Assembly (NCBI RefSeq): GCF_032854445.1
Contig: NC_088306.1
Coordinates: 872,501 to 936,500 of the forward strand
Reading direction: 5' to 3'
From: Liolophura sinensis
Lineage: Eukaryota; Mollusca; Polyplacophora; Chitonida; Chitonidae
DNA length: 64,000 bases
This document shows, piece by piece, positions 57,401 to 60,730 of this stretch. A model generated the notes under the pieces. The model saw only the letters and a list, made by a program, of their open reading frames with translations. It was not told where the DNA came from and did not search any database. The position numbers and the translations under genes are program-made. The first letter of the stretch is position 1; every line of letters starts with the position of its first letter.

Positions 57401-60400
57401 CGACTAGCAGACCTTAGACGGCTACAAAAGTTTAGTGAAACAGGCCACAGCAATATCTACTGGTGTCATCAATTCAGAGCTCCCACAATTCTACACCAGC
57501 TTATTATGGGAAGGTTACTCCATGGCACTAGTGCCACAGCAATATCTACTGATGTCATCAATTCAGAGCTCCCACAATTCCACACTTCTACACCAGCTTA
57601 TTATGGGAAGGTTACTCCGTGGCACTAGTGCCATAGCAATATCTACTGGTGTCATTGATTCATAGCTCCCAGAATTCTACACCACCTGTTATGGAAAAGT
57701 TACCCCATGGCACTAGTGGTTCTGAGCTCCACCCACTTGTGTGTCATGTGACCACACACCTGGAAACTTTCAATTAACCAAGATCAATGAACTCTGTGGG
57801 CTTCAGCCTTTACATGTGAGCAGACAAATATCTGACTTGCCATGGGGCACATAAAATGATCCACTGTTACACCTACATGTCGGCTATTGTGCAATTTCGA
57901 AGGCCATATTTATATGCACACAAGCATGATATATTTATTTATTTACTTACCTAATAGTGTTAATAGTTTCTGGCCTAAACAATTGTCCACATGTTACAAG
58001 AGAGGTTTATGGGTGGGAGAGAACTGAGTAGAATGCAATGGTACACAGGACCACCTACACCTACCTGGCAGACCACCTACACCTACCTGACAGACCACCT
58101 ACACCTACCTGGCAGACCACCTACACCTACCTGGCAGACCACATACACTTACCCGGCAGAACACCAACAGCTACCTGGCAGAACACCTATAGCTACCTGA
58201 CAGAGCACCAGCATACTGATTTCATGTCCCTTTTCCTACCCAAAATTCAAAGGCTTTTGAGGTGTAAATTAACTGAATATTCCAGGCCACAGCTAACAAC
58301 TCCTCACACACAAAGAGTCACATGTAGGATGTAAGACATGCCCCCCACCCCCTATAGACTCATGCTGACATATTAAAACTTAAATACTCAGTTTGGGTGA
58401 CATCAAATTTATTTCATATTTTCCAGGCAGGCTGACACCAAATAATCCATAAATGGAATAAAAATCAAACTGATACTACACCTTATACTTTTGTCCGCTT
58501 TTAATGTATTAGATAATTTTTCTTTCTTTTTTTCAAGGCATTCTGAATAAGTAAGAGGTAGAATGGCTGGCCATGGGAGAGTTCACATTTCCCCCAAATC
58601 TGAGGATTTTTAGTTTCATTTTCGAATGGTCTTCCGACACTGTCAGAAAGGTTCATTCTACTCTTAACACAAATAATTTAAATTGTTGTGGCCTAAATAA
58701 CAAGAAGTTAGCTTAATCCTGTGAAACCTGAATTTTAGTACTTTCTGTCGGTGGAATATCGGGAACTGTCAACACTTGACCACTGATGTTCAACGAGTGC
58801 AGAGCTAAGAATTTCCCATTCCCACGGCAAGCACATATGTTCTCTAAAAAAAAAAAAAATTCACCTGCTCAGTTGGTACTATAAATCCCTGAACTTGTAC
58901 GCCAATACATTGAAGAGGAGCAAGCCAATATCTGGTTGTTTATTTTACAAACAGGCAGACAGAACACACACAGGAAAATAACTGAGAATAAACATGAAAC
59001 ATCATTCAAATATCATGTAAAAATAAGCTGGAGACTGAGTGCTATTTAGCACAACTCGCGCTGAAATGTGACGAAGAACTTACTGTGCGATGTCAGAATT
59101 CTGTACTTTCCAGGAACTGGCTAATTAACTTTTCAAGATAAATTTCCAGGGCTTAGAATTTTTCTTTTCATTTTCAAGGATTTTCAAAAGTTTTTCAGAT
59201 TCTGTACAAAGCCTAAGTATCCAAGAACTATGCACGGAAACGAATGACCAAGGAGACCATGGAATTGCCAAAACATTCAAAACTCTTTCATGGATGGTTT
59301 TCCAACGTGATCAGAGCTATGTTCCACACACTGAACTAGCACGCAACATTGTATCATATCGGACAACTTTTTGTGCAGTTACAGAAAGTTAACATACAGA
59401 CGTACATACTCAGGTTCACATCTCTCTCCCTTTTGGGAGAAGTATGGGAGAAAAAAGGGTTACGCAGACAGGAAACAGCAGAACCACAACTAATGAATAT
59501 GCATGATGGGTTGACCTCATGACCCTGCCACAGCTGGTTTGGGGAAAACTGGCATAATTATCTGCTGTGTTCATGAGGAATTATAATATTGTTGTCGCAA
59601 CACGCTGGCTGGCGACCAAACTCTACCACGGCCGCCATGGATTGATCCACAGCATGCTAGATGGGCTTCTTATCAATCCCAACCATTCAGCGCACGGCTA
59701 CTTATCCGTTTTTGCTTTCATCAGGTGTTTTTTTTTCTGGCGCCACTGACAAAACGGTTTGATGGAATTTCCAGCATTTACAGAATTCTGCCGTTTCTTT
59801 TTCCCTTGGTTTTCTACACCCATGCATTCGCAGTCTGCAAGTCGTGTTCAGCCTCAAATTAACTTTGCTCAAGGCTGGCCGAACAATCAGAATATCAGTG
59901 ATCAATATCTTTTTGTCATTTCCTGCTCGCTAAACTCCACCGTTCCATACTTCGCACATGAACATGTTGCAATACTGACTTCCTTTTGCTTAACGCCATT
60001 ATCAAGAATTTTCCACTGACAATATTAATAGCATTTGCTGACATGGCTTGAGGACAGCAGAGCGCCCAGAGAAAACCAACCACCTCTGGTGAAGTACTGA
60101 CAAACATTTCCACATGTGACGTAAAGACAAGGAGGTCATACATTTTTTTTTTTTTTGAGGTTTTTGATGAAGATGAGTCTGTGGAAATGGTGATACGAGT
60201 GCTGGCATACGTCAGCTTCTTGTCATCAGAGATTCTACACACAGTAAGAGGGAAGGCAAACTCCCCAAAGTCACACAACTACGAAGATACATTTAAAAGC
60301 ATTCATCTCGTTAAAGTAGAACTACATTATATGACCTAACACTGTGCCCCCAAAACTGCATTTTTAGAGGCAAATAAAGTTTTCCAGTAGAATATCATCC

Positions 60401-60722
60401 TATGTACCAAGCAAACCTAAAAACATCTTTCTAAAATCAATAGAACTCTCCAAATCAGGAAAAACGGGCAGGTTAGTCATGTGTGAAATTTACCATCATA
60501 AGCACTTAGCTGCTTGGCCGGAAATGACACATTGAGCATCATATTACTCACAACATTAAATTACATAAATACAATGTAAAGCTAGACGGCAAAAATATAT
60601 GTAAGACATCCTTGATGGAGATTGACAACAAAATTTGATCTTACCTCTTTTGCTTTGAATGCAGCATCAGCATTGGGTGGATTGGAAGGACATACAGACT
60701 TGGTGTTGATCTTATCATAGAG
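5..60722 (-). CDS. CASK: CASK MAGUK scaffold, partial gene (11 exons: L27 to guanylate-kinase-like domain)
   Basis: This is the gene-level entry; the exons are listed separately. The spliced product is 455 residues: the end of the L27 pair, then PDZ, SH3, the HOOK segment and most of the guanylate-kinase-like domain. Near-identity to animal CASK at [69 protein letters not shown] and [15 protein letters not shown] separates it from the related MPP/p55 proteins. CASK is known as a membrane-associated scaffold at synapses and epithelial junctions. It links Lin-7/Veli and Mint through its L27 and kinase-like parts, neurexin and syndecan tails through PDZ, and protein 4.1/actin through HOOK. All introns are GT-AG and every junction phase fits. 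The kinase-like N-terminus and the last ~60 residues are outside the window. The PDZ-SH3 linker is much shorter than in vertebrate CASK. Confidence 0.97.
86..555. other. CASK intron, left part
   Basis: AT-rich intronic sequence between exon k and the 85-bp array. Apart from the degenerate SINE piece at 380-492 nothing was recognised. Confidence 0.7.
380..492 (-). mobile_element. Degenerate SINE-related fragment
   Basis: TATGATGGTGGGAGGAAACC, GTAAACCACCAACCTTTGCC and AATTACTGACAAACTTTCCC resemble the SINE central block. An internal GGAGGAAACCAGAGTGCATG is duplicated. Confidence 0.55.
556..2255. repeat. 85-bp tandem array, 20 copies
   Basis: Each copy begins GGTTGAACTCAACATTATTT and contains a TCAGACAAAGTACAA block. 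Twenty consecutive copies fit exactly 85 bp each with no net insertion or deletion. They differ by a handful of substitutions, for example GGCTTATT or GACTTATT, and AGTGTCTGG or CGTGTCTGG. It fills most of the intron between CASK exons k and j. Because 85 is not a multiple of three, no long reading frame forms. Confidence 0.97.
2457..2592 (-). mobile_element. 5'-truncated SINE copy
   Basis: TTGGTGTTTTATGCCGTACT, AAGAATATTTCACTTATACG and CCAGCATTATGGTGGGAGGA match the SINE 3' region. The small open frames across it are non-coding. Confidence 0.88.
2758..2960 (-). CDS. CASK: CASK exon j: guanylate-kinase-like domain, GMP-binding region
   Basis: The exon is 203 bp: [19 protein letters not shown], then [20 protein letters not shown] and [17 protein letters not shown] and EYLEYG...YGT are the conserved positions of the GMP-binding subdomain, which in MAGUKs binds phosphorylated peptides. 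The acceptor is AATTGCAG before ATACAA. The donor is CAG followed by gtaagg, phase 0. The residues closely match vertebrate CASK ([19 protein letters not shown]). Confidence 0.98.
3004..3145 (-). mobile_element. Diverged SINE fragment
   Basis: TTCATTTATTTGGTGTTTGATGC, CTCAAGGATTTTACACTTGT and GGTGGACATTTTTACAGG-TGGAGG resemble the SINE tail region at lower identity. It lies immediately upstream of CASK exon j in the intron. The first phrase is given only as position 3008-3030. Confidence 0.6.
3146..3800. other. CASK intron between exons j and i
   Basis: Intronic sequence with no repeat array, RNA gene or extra exon that I can support. Short open frames show no family resemblance. Confidence 0.6.
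3801..3881 (-). CDS. CASK: CASK exon i: guanylate-kinase-like domain, P-loop
   Basis: The exon is 81 bp encoding [15 protein letters not shown] then [20 protein letters not shown] is the modified nucleotide-binding loop of MAGUK GK domains. It lacks the lysine/serine pattern of true guanylate kinases, consistent with a non-catalytic phosphopeptide-binding fold. The acceptor is TTTTCAG before GTGCTC. The donor is CCTC followed by gtaagt, splitting the histidine codon. Confidence 0.97.
4555..4704 (-). CDS. CASK: CASK exon h: HOOK/protein 4.1-binding segment
   Basis: The exon is 150 bp. It encodes [20 protein letters not shown], then [20 protein letters not shown] and FMRKTLVLL. The basic [13 protein letters not shown] stretch is the HOOK motif that in CASK and p55 binds FERM proteins such as protein 4.1. 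TYEEV and KTLVLL lead into the guanylate-kinase-like domain. The acceptor is TAACAG before CTCACT. The donor is TTAG followed by gtaaga, splitting the P-loop glycine codon. Confidence 0.97.
4747..4912 (-). mobile_element. 5'-truncated SINE copy with ATTT tail
   Basis: ATTTATTTATT, then GACTGGTGTTTTACGCCGTA, GGTGGCCAGCATCATGGTGG and CACGACCATCCGCAGGTTGC match the 3' two-thirds of the 53.2-kb SINE. It lies between CASK exons h and g. Confidence 0.9.
5242..5488 (-). CDS. CASK: CASK exon g: complete SH3 domain
   Basis: The exon is 247 bp. It starts [19 protein letters not shown], the SH3 ALYDY-type strand. It continues with [18 protein letters not shown] (the paired tryptophans of the ligand face) and [12 protein letters not shown], then the helix [13 protein letters not shown] leading into the HOOK region. 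In MAGUKs the SH3 packs on the guanylate-kinase-like domain rather than acting mainly as a free proline-binding module. The acceptor is CCAATCAG before ATTTAT. The donor is CTG followed by gtaagc, splitting the codon for the next alanine. SINE copies lie in both flanking introns, in opposite orientations. Confidence 0.98.
5583..5660 (-). mobile_element. Short SINE 3' fragment
   Basis: GACTGATGTTTCATGCCACA and CTCAAGAATTTTTCACTTAT match the SINE 3' end. Confidence 0.7.
5940..6066 (+). mobile_element. 5'-truncated SINE copy, opposite orientation
   Basis: GGAAGGTCTTCCAGCAACCT, CACCATAATGCTGGCCGCCG, TAAGTGAAATATTCTTCAGT and GGTGTAAAACACCAATCAAA followed by an ATAC-rich tail: the same family read from the other strand. 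It lies between CASK exons g and f and can pair with the copy at 4747-4912. Confidence 0.9.
6363..6500. repeat. ~56-bp degenerate direct repeat, 2.5 copies
   Basis: GTGCAAATGTA...CAATGAGA...GAAATGTGAGACA recurs with moderate divergence. It is intronic. Confidence 0.7.
6500..7640. other. CASK intron between exons g and f
   Basis: AT-rich. It contains a plus-strand open frame (7286-7867) that crosses the 24-bp repeat and then runs antisense through exon f, so it is a shadow, not a gene. An alternative linker exon might be expected here by analogy with vertebrates, but none is evident. Confidence 0.6.
7645..7750. repeat. 24-bp tandem repeat, about 4 copies
   Basis: CCAAATGTTGCTTAACTTCC recurs every 24 bp at 7645, 7669, 7693, 7717 and 7741. 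It ends 16 bases from the 5' splice site of CASK exon f, within the following intron on the minus strand. Confidence 0.85.
7766..7846 (-). CDS. CASK: CASK exon f: last PDZ strand and short PDZ-SH3 linker (27 codons)
   Basis: [14 protein letters not shown] supplies the last PDZ strand (compare REMRGSITFKIVPS in vertebrate CASK). It is followed by only 13 linker residues, [13 protein letters not shown], before the SH3 exon. The acceptor is CTCTTCCAG before AGGTCT and the donor is GAG followed by gtgtgt, a slightly weak consensus. Both ends are phase 0. Four 24-bp repeats lie 16 bp beyond the donor. Vertebrate CASK has a linker of about 40 or more residues here, partly alternatively spliced. I see no extra exon in the following intron. 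Confidence 0.93.
8110..8195 (-). CDS. CASK: CASK exon e: C-terminal half of PDZ
   Basis: It completes the split glycine and encodes [17 protein letters not shown] then [11 protein letters not shown]. This is the GDEI turn, the strand carrying INGNGV and the alphaB helix that lines the PDZ groove. The length is 86 bp (two bases plus 28 codons), ending in phase 0. The acceptor is TTCAG before GCACTT and the donor is CTG followed by gtgaga. The small intron between this exon and exon d (8196-9223) is largely filled by a 45-bp minisatellite. Confidence 0.96.
8541..9165. repeat. 45-bp minisatellite, about 14 copies
   Basis: The unit is GAACCTGTATGAGGAAGGGC followed by TCACTGTTTTATGTATTTTA and CCTCA. 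Copies are nearly identical; more diverged copies extend left to about 8390. Since 45 is a multiple of three, plus-strand frames stay open (8417-9172 and 8529-9311). The array lies inside the 1-kb CASK intron 8196-9223 on the antisense strand, so coding is unlikely. Confidence 0.95.
9224..9302 (-). CDS. CASK: CASK exon d: PDZ core
   Basis: The exon encodes [20 protein letters not shown] then GMIHRQ, the carboxylate-binding loop (GITL) and the second and third strands of the PDZ domain. It is 79 bp: 26 codons plus one base of a split glycine codon completed by the next exon. The acceptor is TCATTTCAG and the donor is AAG followed by gtaaga. The [10 protein letters not shown] block is a CASK hallmark. 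Confidence 0.97.
9499..9690. mobile_element. Probable MITE with ~30-bp terminal inverted repeats
   Basis: The left end, GGCCGAAGGATCACAAAGTA then ATCTTAGACTTAAGTCA, is mirrored by the right end. Its reverse complement reads GGCCCAGGATCACAAAACAA then TCTTAGACTTCAAGTCA. The element is about 192 bp with no coding capacity. It sits in the CASK intron between exons d and c. I could not define a target-site duplication with confidence. Confidence 0.75.
9691..10678. other. CASK intron between exons d and c
   Basis: Unique-looking sequence after the MITE. Small frames at 10002-10573 have no recognisable similarity. Confidence 0.6.
10679..10870 (-). CDS. CASK: CASK exon c: end of L27 and start of PDZ (64 codons)
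   Basis: It begins [15 protein letters not shown], which closes the second L27. A short acidic, serine/proline linker with [12 protein letters not shown] follows. The exon then enters the PDZ domain with [14 protein letters not shown] and stops at EEPM, just before the GITL carboxylate-binding loop. The acceptor is TATTTGCAG and the donor is ATG followed by gtaata. Both ends are phase 0. CASK PDZ binds hydrophobic C-termini such as those of neurexins and syndecans; this is family knowledge. Degenerate 24-bp repeats begin about 75 bp upstream in the intron. Confidence 0.97.
10945..11710. repeat. Degenerate 24-bp tandem array
   Basis: Units are of the form AATATCACAATGAGCCAATA-TGAG on the left (to ~11230). 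They drift to AATATCACAGTGAGCAAATA-CTGG on the right. Spacing is mostly 24 bp with many small irregularities. The shared AATATCAC core also occurs in the neighbouring 22-23-bp array. Confidence 0.9.
11805..12755. repeat. 22-23-bp tandem array, about 42 copies
   Basis: The unit is CACTAATATATCACACTGGG plus CGA. Variants lack one G in the CTGGG run or have CACAAATATAT or CACCAATATAT. The array appears related to the adjacent 24-bp array through the shared ATATCACA-TGG/TGAG pattern. Short plus-strand frames here are repeat artefacts. Confidence 0.95.
12918..13223. repeat. 43-bp tandem repeat, about 7 copies
   Basis: TGCCTTTGCCTTGCATCAGT then AACACTCATGATGCTAACAT-GAT repeats every 43 bp. It is almost perfect, with one copy reading CATGGTGC, indicating recent amplification. 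Confidence 0.95.
13500..13795 (-). mobile_element. tRNA-derived SINE, second (related) family, probable
   Basis: Plus-strand text includes GGTGGCAAGTTTTATGGGCA, GGGGAAACCCAGAAAACCAC and TTTGGTAAGTTACTGAAAAA, then GGTCGGGTTTGAACCCGTCC. On the minus strand the last is a strong Pol III B box (GGTTCAAACCC). A related body fragment, GAAAACCACTGACCATTGTT, occurs at 13379-13400. Confidence 0.65.
13796..15407. other. Large CASK intron: unique segment
   Basis: A slightly GC/CpG-richer patch lies at about 14000-14310, followed by AT-rich sequence. I see no gene, tRNA or array here. Confidence 0.55.
15408..15988. repeat. 53-bp tandem array, about 11 copies
   Basis: The unit is AGGTTTACTGATAAAACTGT then AGATGAAGCCACTTTATACA and GTAGGACAATATC. 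The main variation is TAGATGAAG versus TACACAAAG. Confidence 0.95.
16440..18085. repeat. 14-bp AT-rich satellite, about 117 units
   Basis: The unit is ATAAACTAATGCAG with variants ATAAACTAATGCAT, ATAAACTAACACAT, ATAAACTAATACAG and ATGAACTAATGCAG. Occasional 5-bp insertions (AAACT duplicated) occur mainly before 16810, and ATGAACTA variants mainly after 17430. Segmental patterns suggest repeated amplification of multi-unit blocks. Confidence 0.96.
18086..21049. other. Large CASK intron: unique segment with CpG-richer patch
   Basis: Mostly AT-rich. 18440-18610 and 18945-19140 share short phrases such as ATGGTTTCCAGAAACGACA and ATGGTTTTCAGAAACGACA, suggesting an old ~500-bp duplication. 20380-20830 is richer in GC and CpG with two short open frames that match nothing I recognise. 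Confidence 0.5.
19395..19455 (-). mobile_element. SINE 3' tail fragment
   Basis: ATTTATTTATTTATTTGATG then AGTGCTTCATGTCGTACTCA. Only the tail and about 40 bp of body remain. Confidence 0.6.
21050..21402. repeat. GC-rich ~21-bp minisatellite, about 16 units
   Basis: The unit is CCACAGGGGACCCCAGCCAC plus one base, G-rich on the minus strand (TGGGGTCCCCTGTGG). Proline-rich plus-strand frames and glycine/valine-rich minus-strand frames (up to 158 codons) arise because 21 is divisible by three. None starts or ends outside the array in a gene-like way. GC content contrasts sharply with the AT-rich surroundings. Confidence 0.93.
21403..23901. other. Large CASK intron: AT-rich unique segment
   Basis: No array or gene recognised. 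At 22497-22580 GGGGTTGAAACGAATCCCGA resembles an eroded tRNA-type B box. A 16-bp direct repeat (GTAGGTGCAATTCTACCT) occurs at about 23425-23462. Confidence 0.5.
23902..24145. repeat. ~32-bp tandem repeat, about 8 copies
   Basis: ATTAGAAATGAGTACAAACA followed by GAACATCTGTCC or shorter GAACACTTTCC; length variants run from 28 to 32 bp. Confidence 0.9.
24233..24296. repeat. ~20-bp tandem repeat, 3 copies
   Basis: CATGTCTACCCCACCCCTTC recurs three times. Confidence 0.85.
24691..25833. repeat. 88-bp tandem array, 13 copies, with 4-unit higher-order repeat
   Basis: Units start TTATGGTGTTTTAGAAGG at 24691 and every 88 bp, with one 89-bp copy at 25483. Copies 2-5 and 6-9 form the same ordered series. 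The first has CAGTAGTTTACACACCCC, the second has CAGAAGTTTGCACACTCC, the third has TAGTCGGATAGTGG with CATACAT, and the fourth has TTTAGCATAGCCTGATCGTG. This gives a 352-bp higher-order period. Copies 11-12 share a private TTCACAACATATG variant. Confidence 0.96.
26015..26125. repeat. Degenerate TGTACATGTAATA repeat
   Basis: GTGTACATGTAATAACA and GGTGTACATGTAAT recur five to six times at 19-22-bp spacing. A more diverged array with similar words occurs at 27915-28330. Confidence 0.75.
26462..26600 (-). mobile_element. Possible tRNA-derived SINE fragment
   Basis: AACTGGGTTTGAACCCCACA is a good B-box on the minus strand, followed by about 100 bp with little else recognisable. A single element of this type could also be a decayed tRNA pseudogene. 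Confidence 0.4.
27430..27800. other. Possible interspersed repeat, non-coding
   Basis: TTCAGAAGAAGATTTTTAAA (27661-27680) followed by AAAATCCAAGATGGCCACCG reminds me of phrases common in molluscan dispersed repeats. This is from memory and was not searched. Confidence 0.3.
27915..28330. repeat. Diverged tandem repeat of GTGATAACAGAAGTG-like words
   Basis: There are blocks of TAACAGAAGTG, AAAGTGTAACA, GTGTGCATGTAAT and AAGTTGTAATCACA. A unit of roughly 62-64 bp seems to run from about 27985 to 28210, but divergence prevents a firm consensus. Confidence 0.6.
28450..28525. repeat. ~14-bp repeat (ACATTTGTTTACAT)
   Basis: About five units of CTACATTTGTTTACAT/CTGT in a row. Confidence 0.75.
28526..29334. 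other. Large CASK intron: unique AT-rich segment
   Basis: No feature recognised. Confidence 0.5.
29335..30415. repeat. 62-bp tandem array, about 17 diverged copies
   Basis: Each unit includes CTTCCTGCATAGTGTATCCC, TAAATATACTATATACCTTA and TAACAACATATCCCCACCTT. Divergence and 1-8-bp indels are larger than in the other arrays, so this looks older. Adjacent pairs at 29650-29895 show local two-unit duplication. Confidence 0.92.
30416..32104. other. Large CASK intron: mixed simple sequence
   Basis: Contains a (TG)n tract at 30727-30741, a purine-rich GGGAGGGGGGCAGGGAG tract at 30749-30768, and otherwise unrecognised sequence. Confidence 0.55.
30860..30940. repeat. ~22-bp GGGTTAGGG-like repeat, about 4 units
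   Basis: GGGGTTAAGGGTAGAACAGG, GAGGTTAAGGGTAGAAAAGT and similar units. This is interstitial and not a telomeric hexamer run. Confidence 0.75.
32105..32715. repeat. GT-rich 21-24-bp minisatellite in two phases
   Basis: Left part (to ~32380): GTGTGCTAGTGGTTTGTGTG units. Right part: GGAGCCTGCTAGTGGTGTGC units, about 21 bp. The two unit types share the CTAGTGGT core, so one probably arose from the other. Confidence 0.88.
33407..33470 (-). other. Candidate alternative first exon of CASK (short isoform)
   Basis: Downstream of the putative TATA, the minus strand runs to GGGGCACAGTATG and then gtaagt. An exon ending in ATG in phase 0 would join in frame to exon c (phase 0), giving a product starting [10 protein letters not shown] with PDZ, SH3 and GK but without the kinase-like and most L27 parts. 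The left boundary is a guess from usual TATA-to-start spacing. There is no transcript evidence. Confidence 0.25.
33498..33503 (-). promoter_or_regulatory. Candidate TATA box inside the large CASK intron
   Basis: TATAAA reads on the minus strand within TTTTATAAAGCCGGCTGTC, at the edge of a locally GC- and CpG-richer segment. About 90 nt downstream lies ATG immediately followed by a strong donor (gtaagt at 33406-33401). The support is sequence-only; TATAAA is common in AT-rich DNA. Confidence 0.3.
35300..35375 (-). mobile_element. Possible tRNA-derived SINE fragment
   Basis: TTGGATTTGAACCTGTGACC followed by a hyphen-free run of tRNA-like spacing. On the minus strand it reads as a B box. The A-box side is weak. 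Confidence 0.35.
35660..35848. repeat. 18-bp minisatellite, about 10 copies
   Basis: GTACATGTGGGCACGCCA repeats with variants GGACACGCTAGTATAT. The unit is a multiple of three, giving a short open plus-strand frame that I regard as non-coding. Confidence 0.92.
36060..36557. repeat. 55-bp tandem array, 9 copies
   Basis: ATACCAAGGCTGGGAGCATA, CACCCCTGCCCTTCCTCTGC and TGTGTGAAGCAGGGG recur every 55 bp from 36061. Single-base length variants are present at 36224 and 36370. All three minus-strand frames stay open for 139-181 codons because the unit lacks stops there. Confidence 0.95.
36725..36990. repeat. 59-bp tandem repeat, about 4.5 copies
   Basis: AACTGACTTGGAATTGCACC, AGTTCCTCTGTCAAGTCTGG and TTGACTTTGAGGATTCATT, with spacing 59 bp at 36725 and 36784. 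Confidence 0.93.
37625..40830. repeat. 63-bp satellite, about 50 copies
   Basis: The unit on the plus strand is ATTCCACATGGAGATACAGG, TAACCAATAAGATCTGATTA, CCCGGGTGAAATTGGACATG plus AAC. Variants are CCAATAAG/CAAATAAG, GGACATGAAC/GGACGTGAAG and CCCGGG/CCCAGG. Because 63 is divisible by three and units lack stops, minus-strand frames of 866 (37554-40154) and 794 codons (37583-39967) are open. The period is exact up to ~39930. To the right, at least ten single-base indels occur within 900 bp. It lies in the 42.8-kb CASK intron. Confidence 0.97.
40831..42334. other. Large CASK intron: unique segment
   Basis: Contains a diverged two-copy direct repeat (TTACAACATGGCAACAGACAG-type) around 41205-41310. 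Otherwise no recognised feature. Confidence 0.5.
42335..42532 (-). mobile_element. SINE copy, same family, diverged
   Basis: It shares GGTGGGAGGAAACTGGACAG, GGGGAAACCCACAACCATTT and GTGAGAGGCTCCTGGGTCAC with the complete SINE at 53.2 kb. The head on the minus strand (GGCCGGGGTGGTTAGCAC) and B-box-like GAATTCAAGTC are degenerate. The 3' tail is largely lost. Confidence 0.88.
42763..43185. repeat. 35-bp tandem array, 12 copies
   Basis: ATCTTGGCAATGCTGAACAC then AACCTCACCTTTACC repeats every 35 bp. Alternating AACAAAACC/AACACAACC variants are present. Confidence 0.95.
43246..44470. repeat. 75-bp tandem array, about 16 copies
   Basis: GCCTCTCTGCCAGAATACAT, CTGCCTTACAGTCAACCTAC, ACAAGGTTTCTTACCCTCAC and GTTTTTGTGTACTAA. 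The unit is 25 codons, so two plus-strand frames remain open (43238-44563, 441 codons; 43341-44597, 418 codons). The first three copies share GAATTCATTTG and form an edge subfamily. Confidence 0.96.
45053..45118. repeat. 17-bp repeat, about 4 copies
   Basis: TGTACCACACAAACTAC recurs in direct succession. Confidence 0.9.
48396..48426. repeat. (AATC)n microsatellite
   Basis: Seven or so AATC tetranucleotides in a row. Confidence 0.95.
53221..53487 (-). mobile_element. Full-length tRNA-derived SINE with 10-bp target-site duplication
   Basis: Read on the minus strand, the head GGGACCTCCGTGGCTCAGTT carries a Pol III A box (TGGCTCAGTTGG). The B-box-like GGCTCAAGTCC follows about 70 bp later. The body includes the conserved block CCCACCATAATGCTGGCCCT near its 3' half. 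The tail is AAATAAATAAATG. CCAAATACTT flanks both ends exactly (53211-53220 and 53488-53497), which proves retrotransposition. Family members occur elsewhere in the window, mostly 5'-truncated. Confidence 0.93.
53669..53755 (-). CDS. CASK: CASK exon b: second L27 (29 codons)
   Basis: The exon encodes [13 protein letters not shown] through LSKPHFM, aligning with the second L27 segment that ends in PHFM in other CASK proteins. Two acceptor AGs lie close together, TTTTGTAG and TTTTGCAG. I chose the outer one because it restores the conserved AKE-VL junction and gives 87 bp, exactly 29 codons. The donor is ATG followed by gtgagt. The next coding exon is about 42.8 kb away, by far the longest intron here. 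The middle of this exon diverges more from vertebrate CASK than the PDZ, SH3 or GK exons do. Confidence 0.93.
53756..55109. other. CASK intron between exons b and a, left part
   Basis: AT-rich with A-runs at 53890-53930. No gene or array recognised. Confidence 0.55.
55110..56470. mobile_element. Putative interspersed element bounded by TTTTCAAGG-rich repeats
   Basis: Similar phrases (AAGGAGTTTTCCAGGAGTTT and TTTTTGTCATTTTCAAGG) occur near 55125-55165 and, as TTTTCAAGAAATTTTCAGGA, near 56412-56450. A third similar phrase is at 59120-59190. The intervening 1.2 kb has no recognisable coding. The family is not identified. Confidence 0.35.
56786..57446. mobile_element. Probable non-autonomous DNA transposon, ~660 bp
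   Basis: The left end is GGCCTGTCTCTCAAGAAG. The right end, read on the minus strand, is GGCCTGTTTCACTAAAC. Subterminal TTAGCCGACTAGCA words occur at both ends, and the right end contains an inverted pair (TAGTCGGCTAA and TTAGCCGACTA) that can fold as a hairpin. The AT-rich interior shows no transposase. Confidence 0.65.
57447..57720. repeat. ~89-97-bp tandem repeat, 3 copies
   Basis: AGCAATATCTACTGGTGTCA and CAGAGCTCCCACAATTCTAC start copies at about 57447, 57536 and 57633. The middle copy is longer because of an internal CACACTTCTA insertion. The array abuts the right end of a probable DNA transposon. Confidence 0.85.
58051..58212. repeat. 22-bp tandem repeat, about 7 copies
   Basis: CCACCTACACCTACCTGGCA plus GA. 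The last copies drift to ACCAACAGCTACCTGG. Confidence 0.93.
58213..60644. other. CASK intron between exons b and a, right part
   Basis: Mostly unique. A GC-richer patch lies at 59560-59720, containing CCATGGCGGCC on the minus strand but without a convincing splice donor. A SINE fragment lies at about 60.0 kb. Confidence 0.5.
59985..60120 (-). mobile_element. SINE-related fragment
   Basis: GCTTAACGCCATTATCAAGA, GAGAAAACCAACCACCTCTG and GAAGTACTGACAAACATTTC resemble the 13.5-kb element and the degenerate fragment at 380-490. Confidence 0.5.
60645..60722 (-). CDS. CASK: CASK exon a: L27 region (26 codons)
   Basis: This is the most upstream coding exon in the window. It opens LYDKINTKS and ends AFKAKE, matching the CASK segment where the first L27 helix bundle passes into the second. 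L27 domains bind partner L27 domains such as that of Lin-7. The acceptor is TTTTCAG before CTCTAT and the donor is GAG followed by gtaag. Both ends are phase 0. The insert between the two conserved ends ([11 protein letters not shown]) differs from vertebrate CASK, as this linker often does. A 59-bp tandem array starts only eight bases upstream of the exon. The preceding exon, expected to carry the rest of the first L27, was not found up to 64000. Confidence 0.95.
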
Positions 60723-60730
60723 CTGAAAAT

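Noticed and set aside
59560-59720. CCATGGCGGCC on the minus strand as an alternative CASK start
   Set aside because: The start context is good, but the frame closes after 27 codons and the nearest donor-like gtagag is weak.
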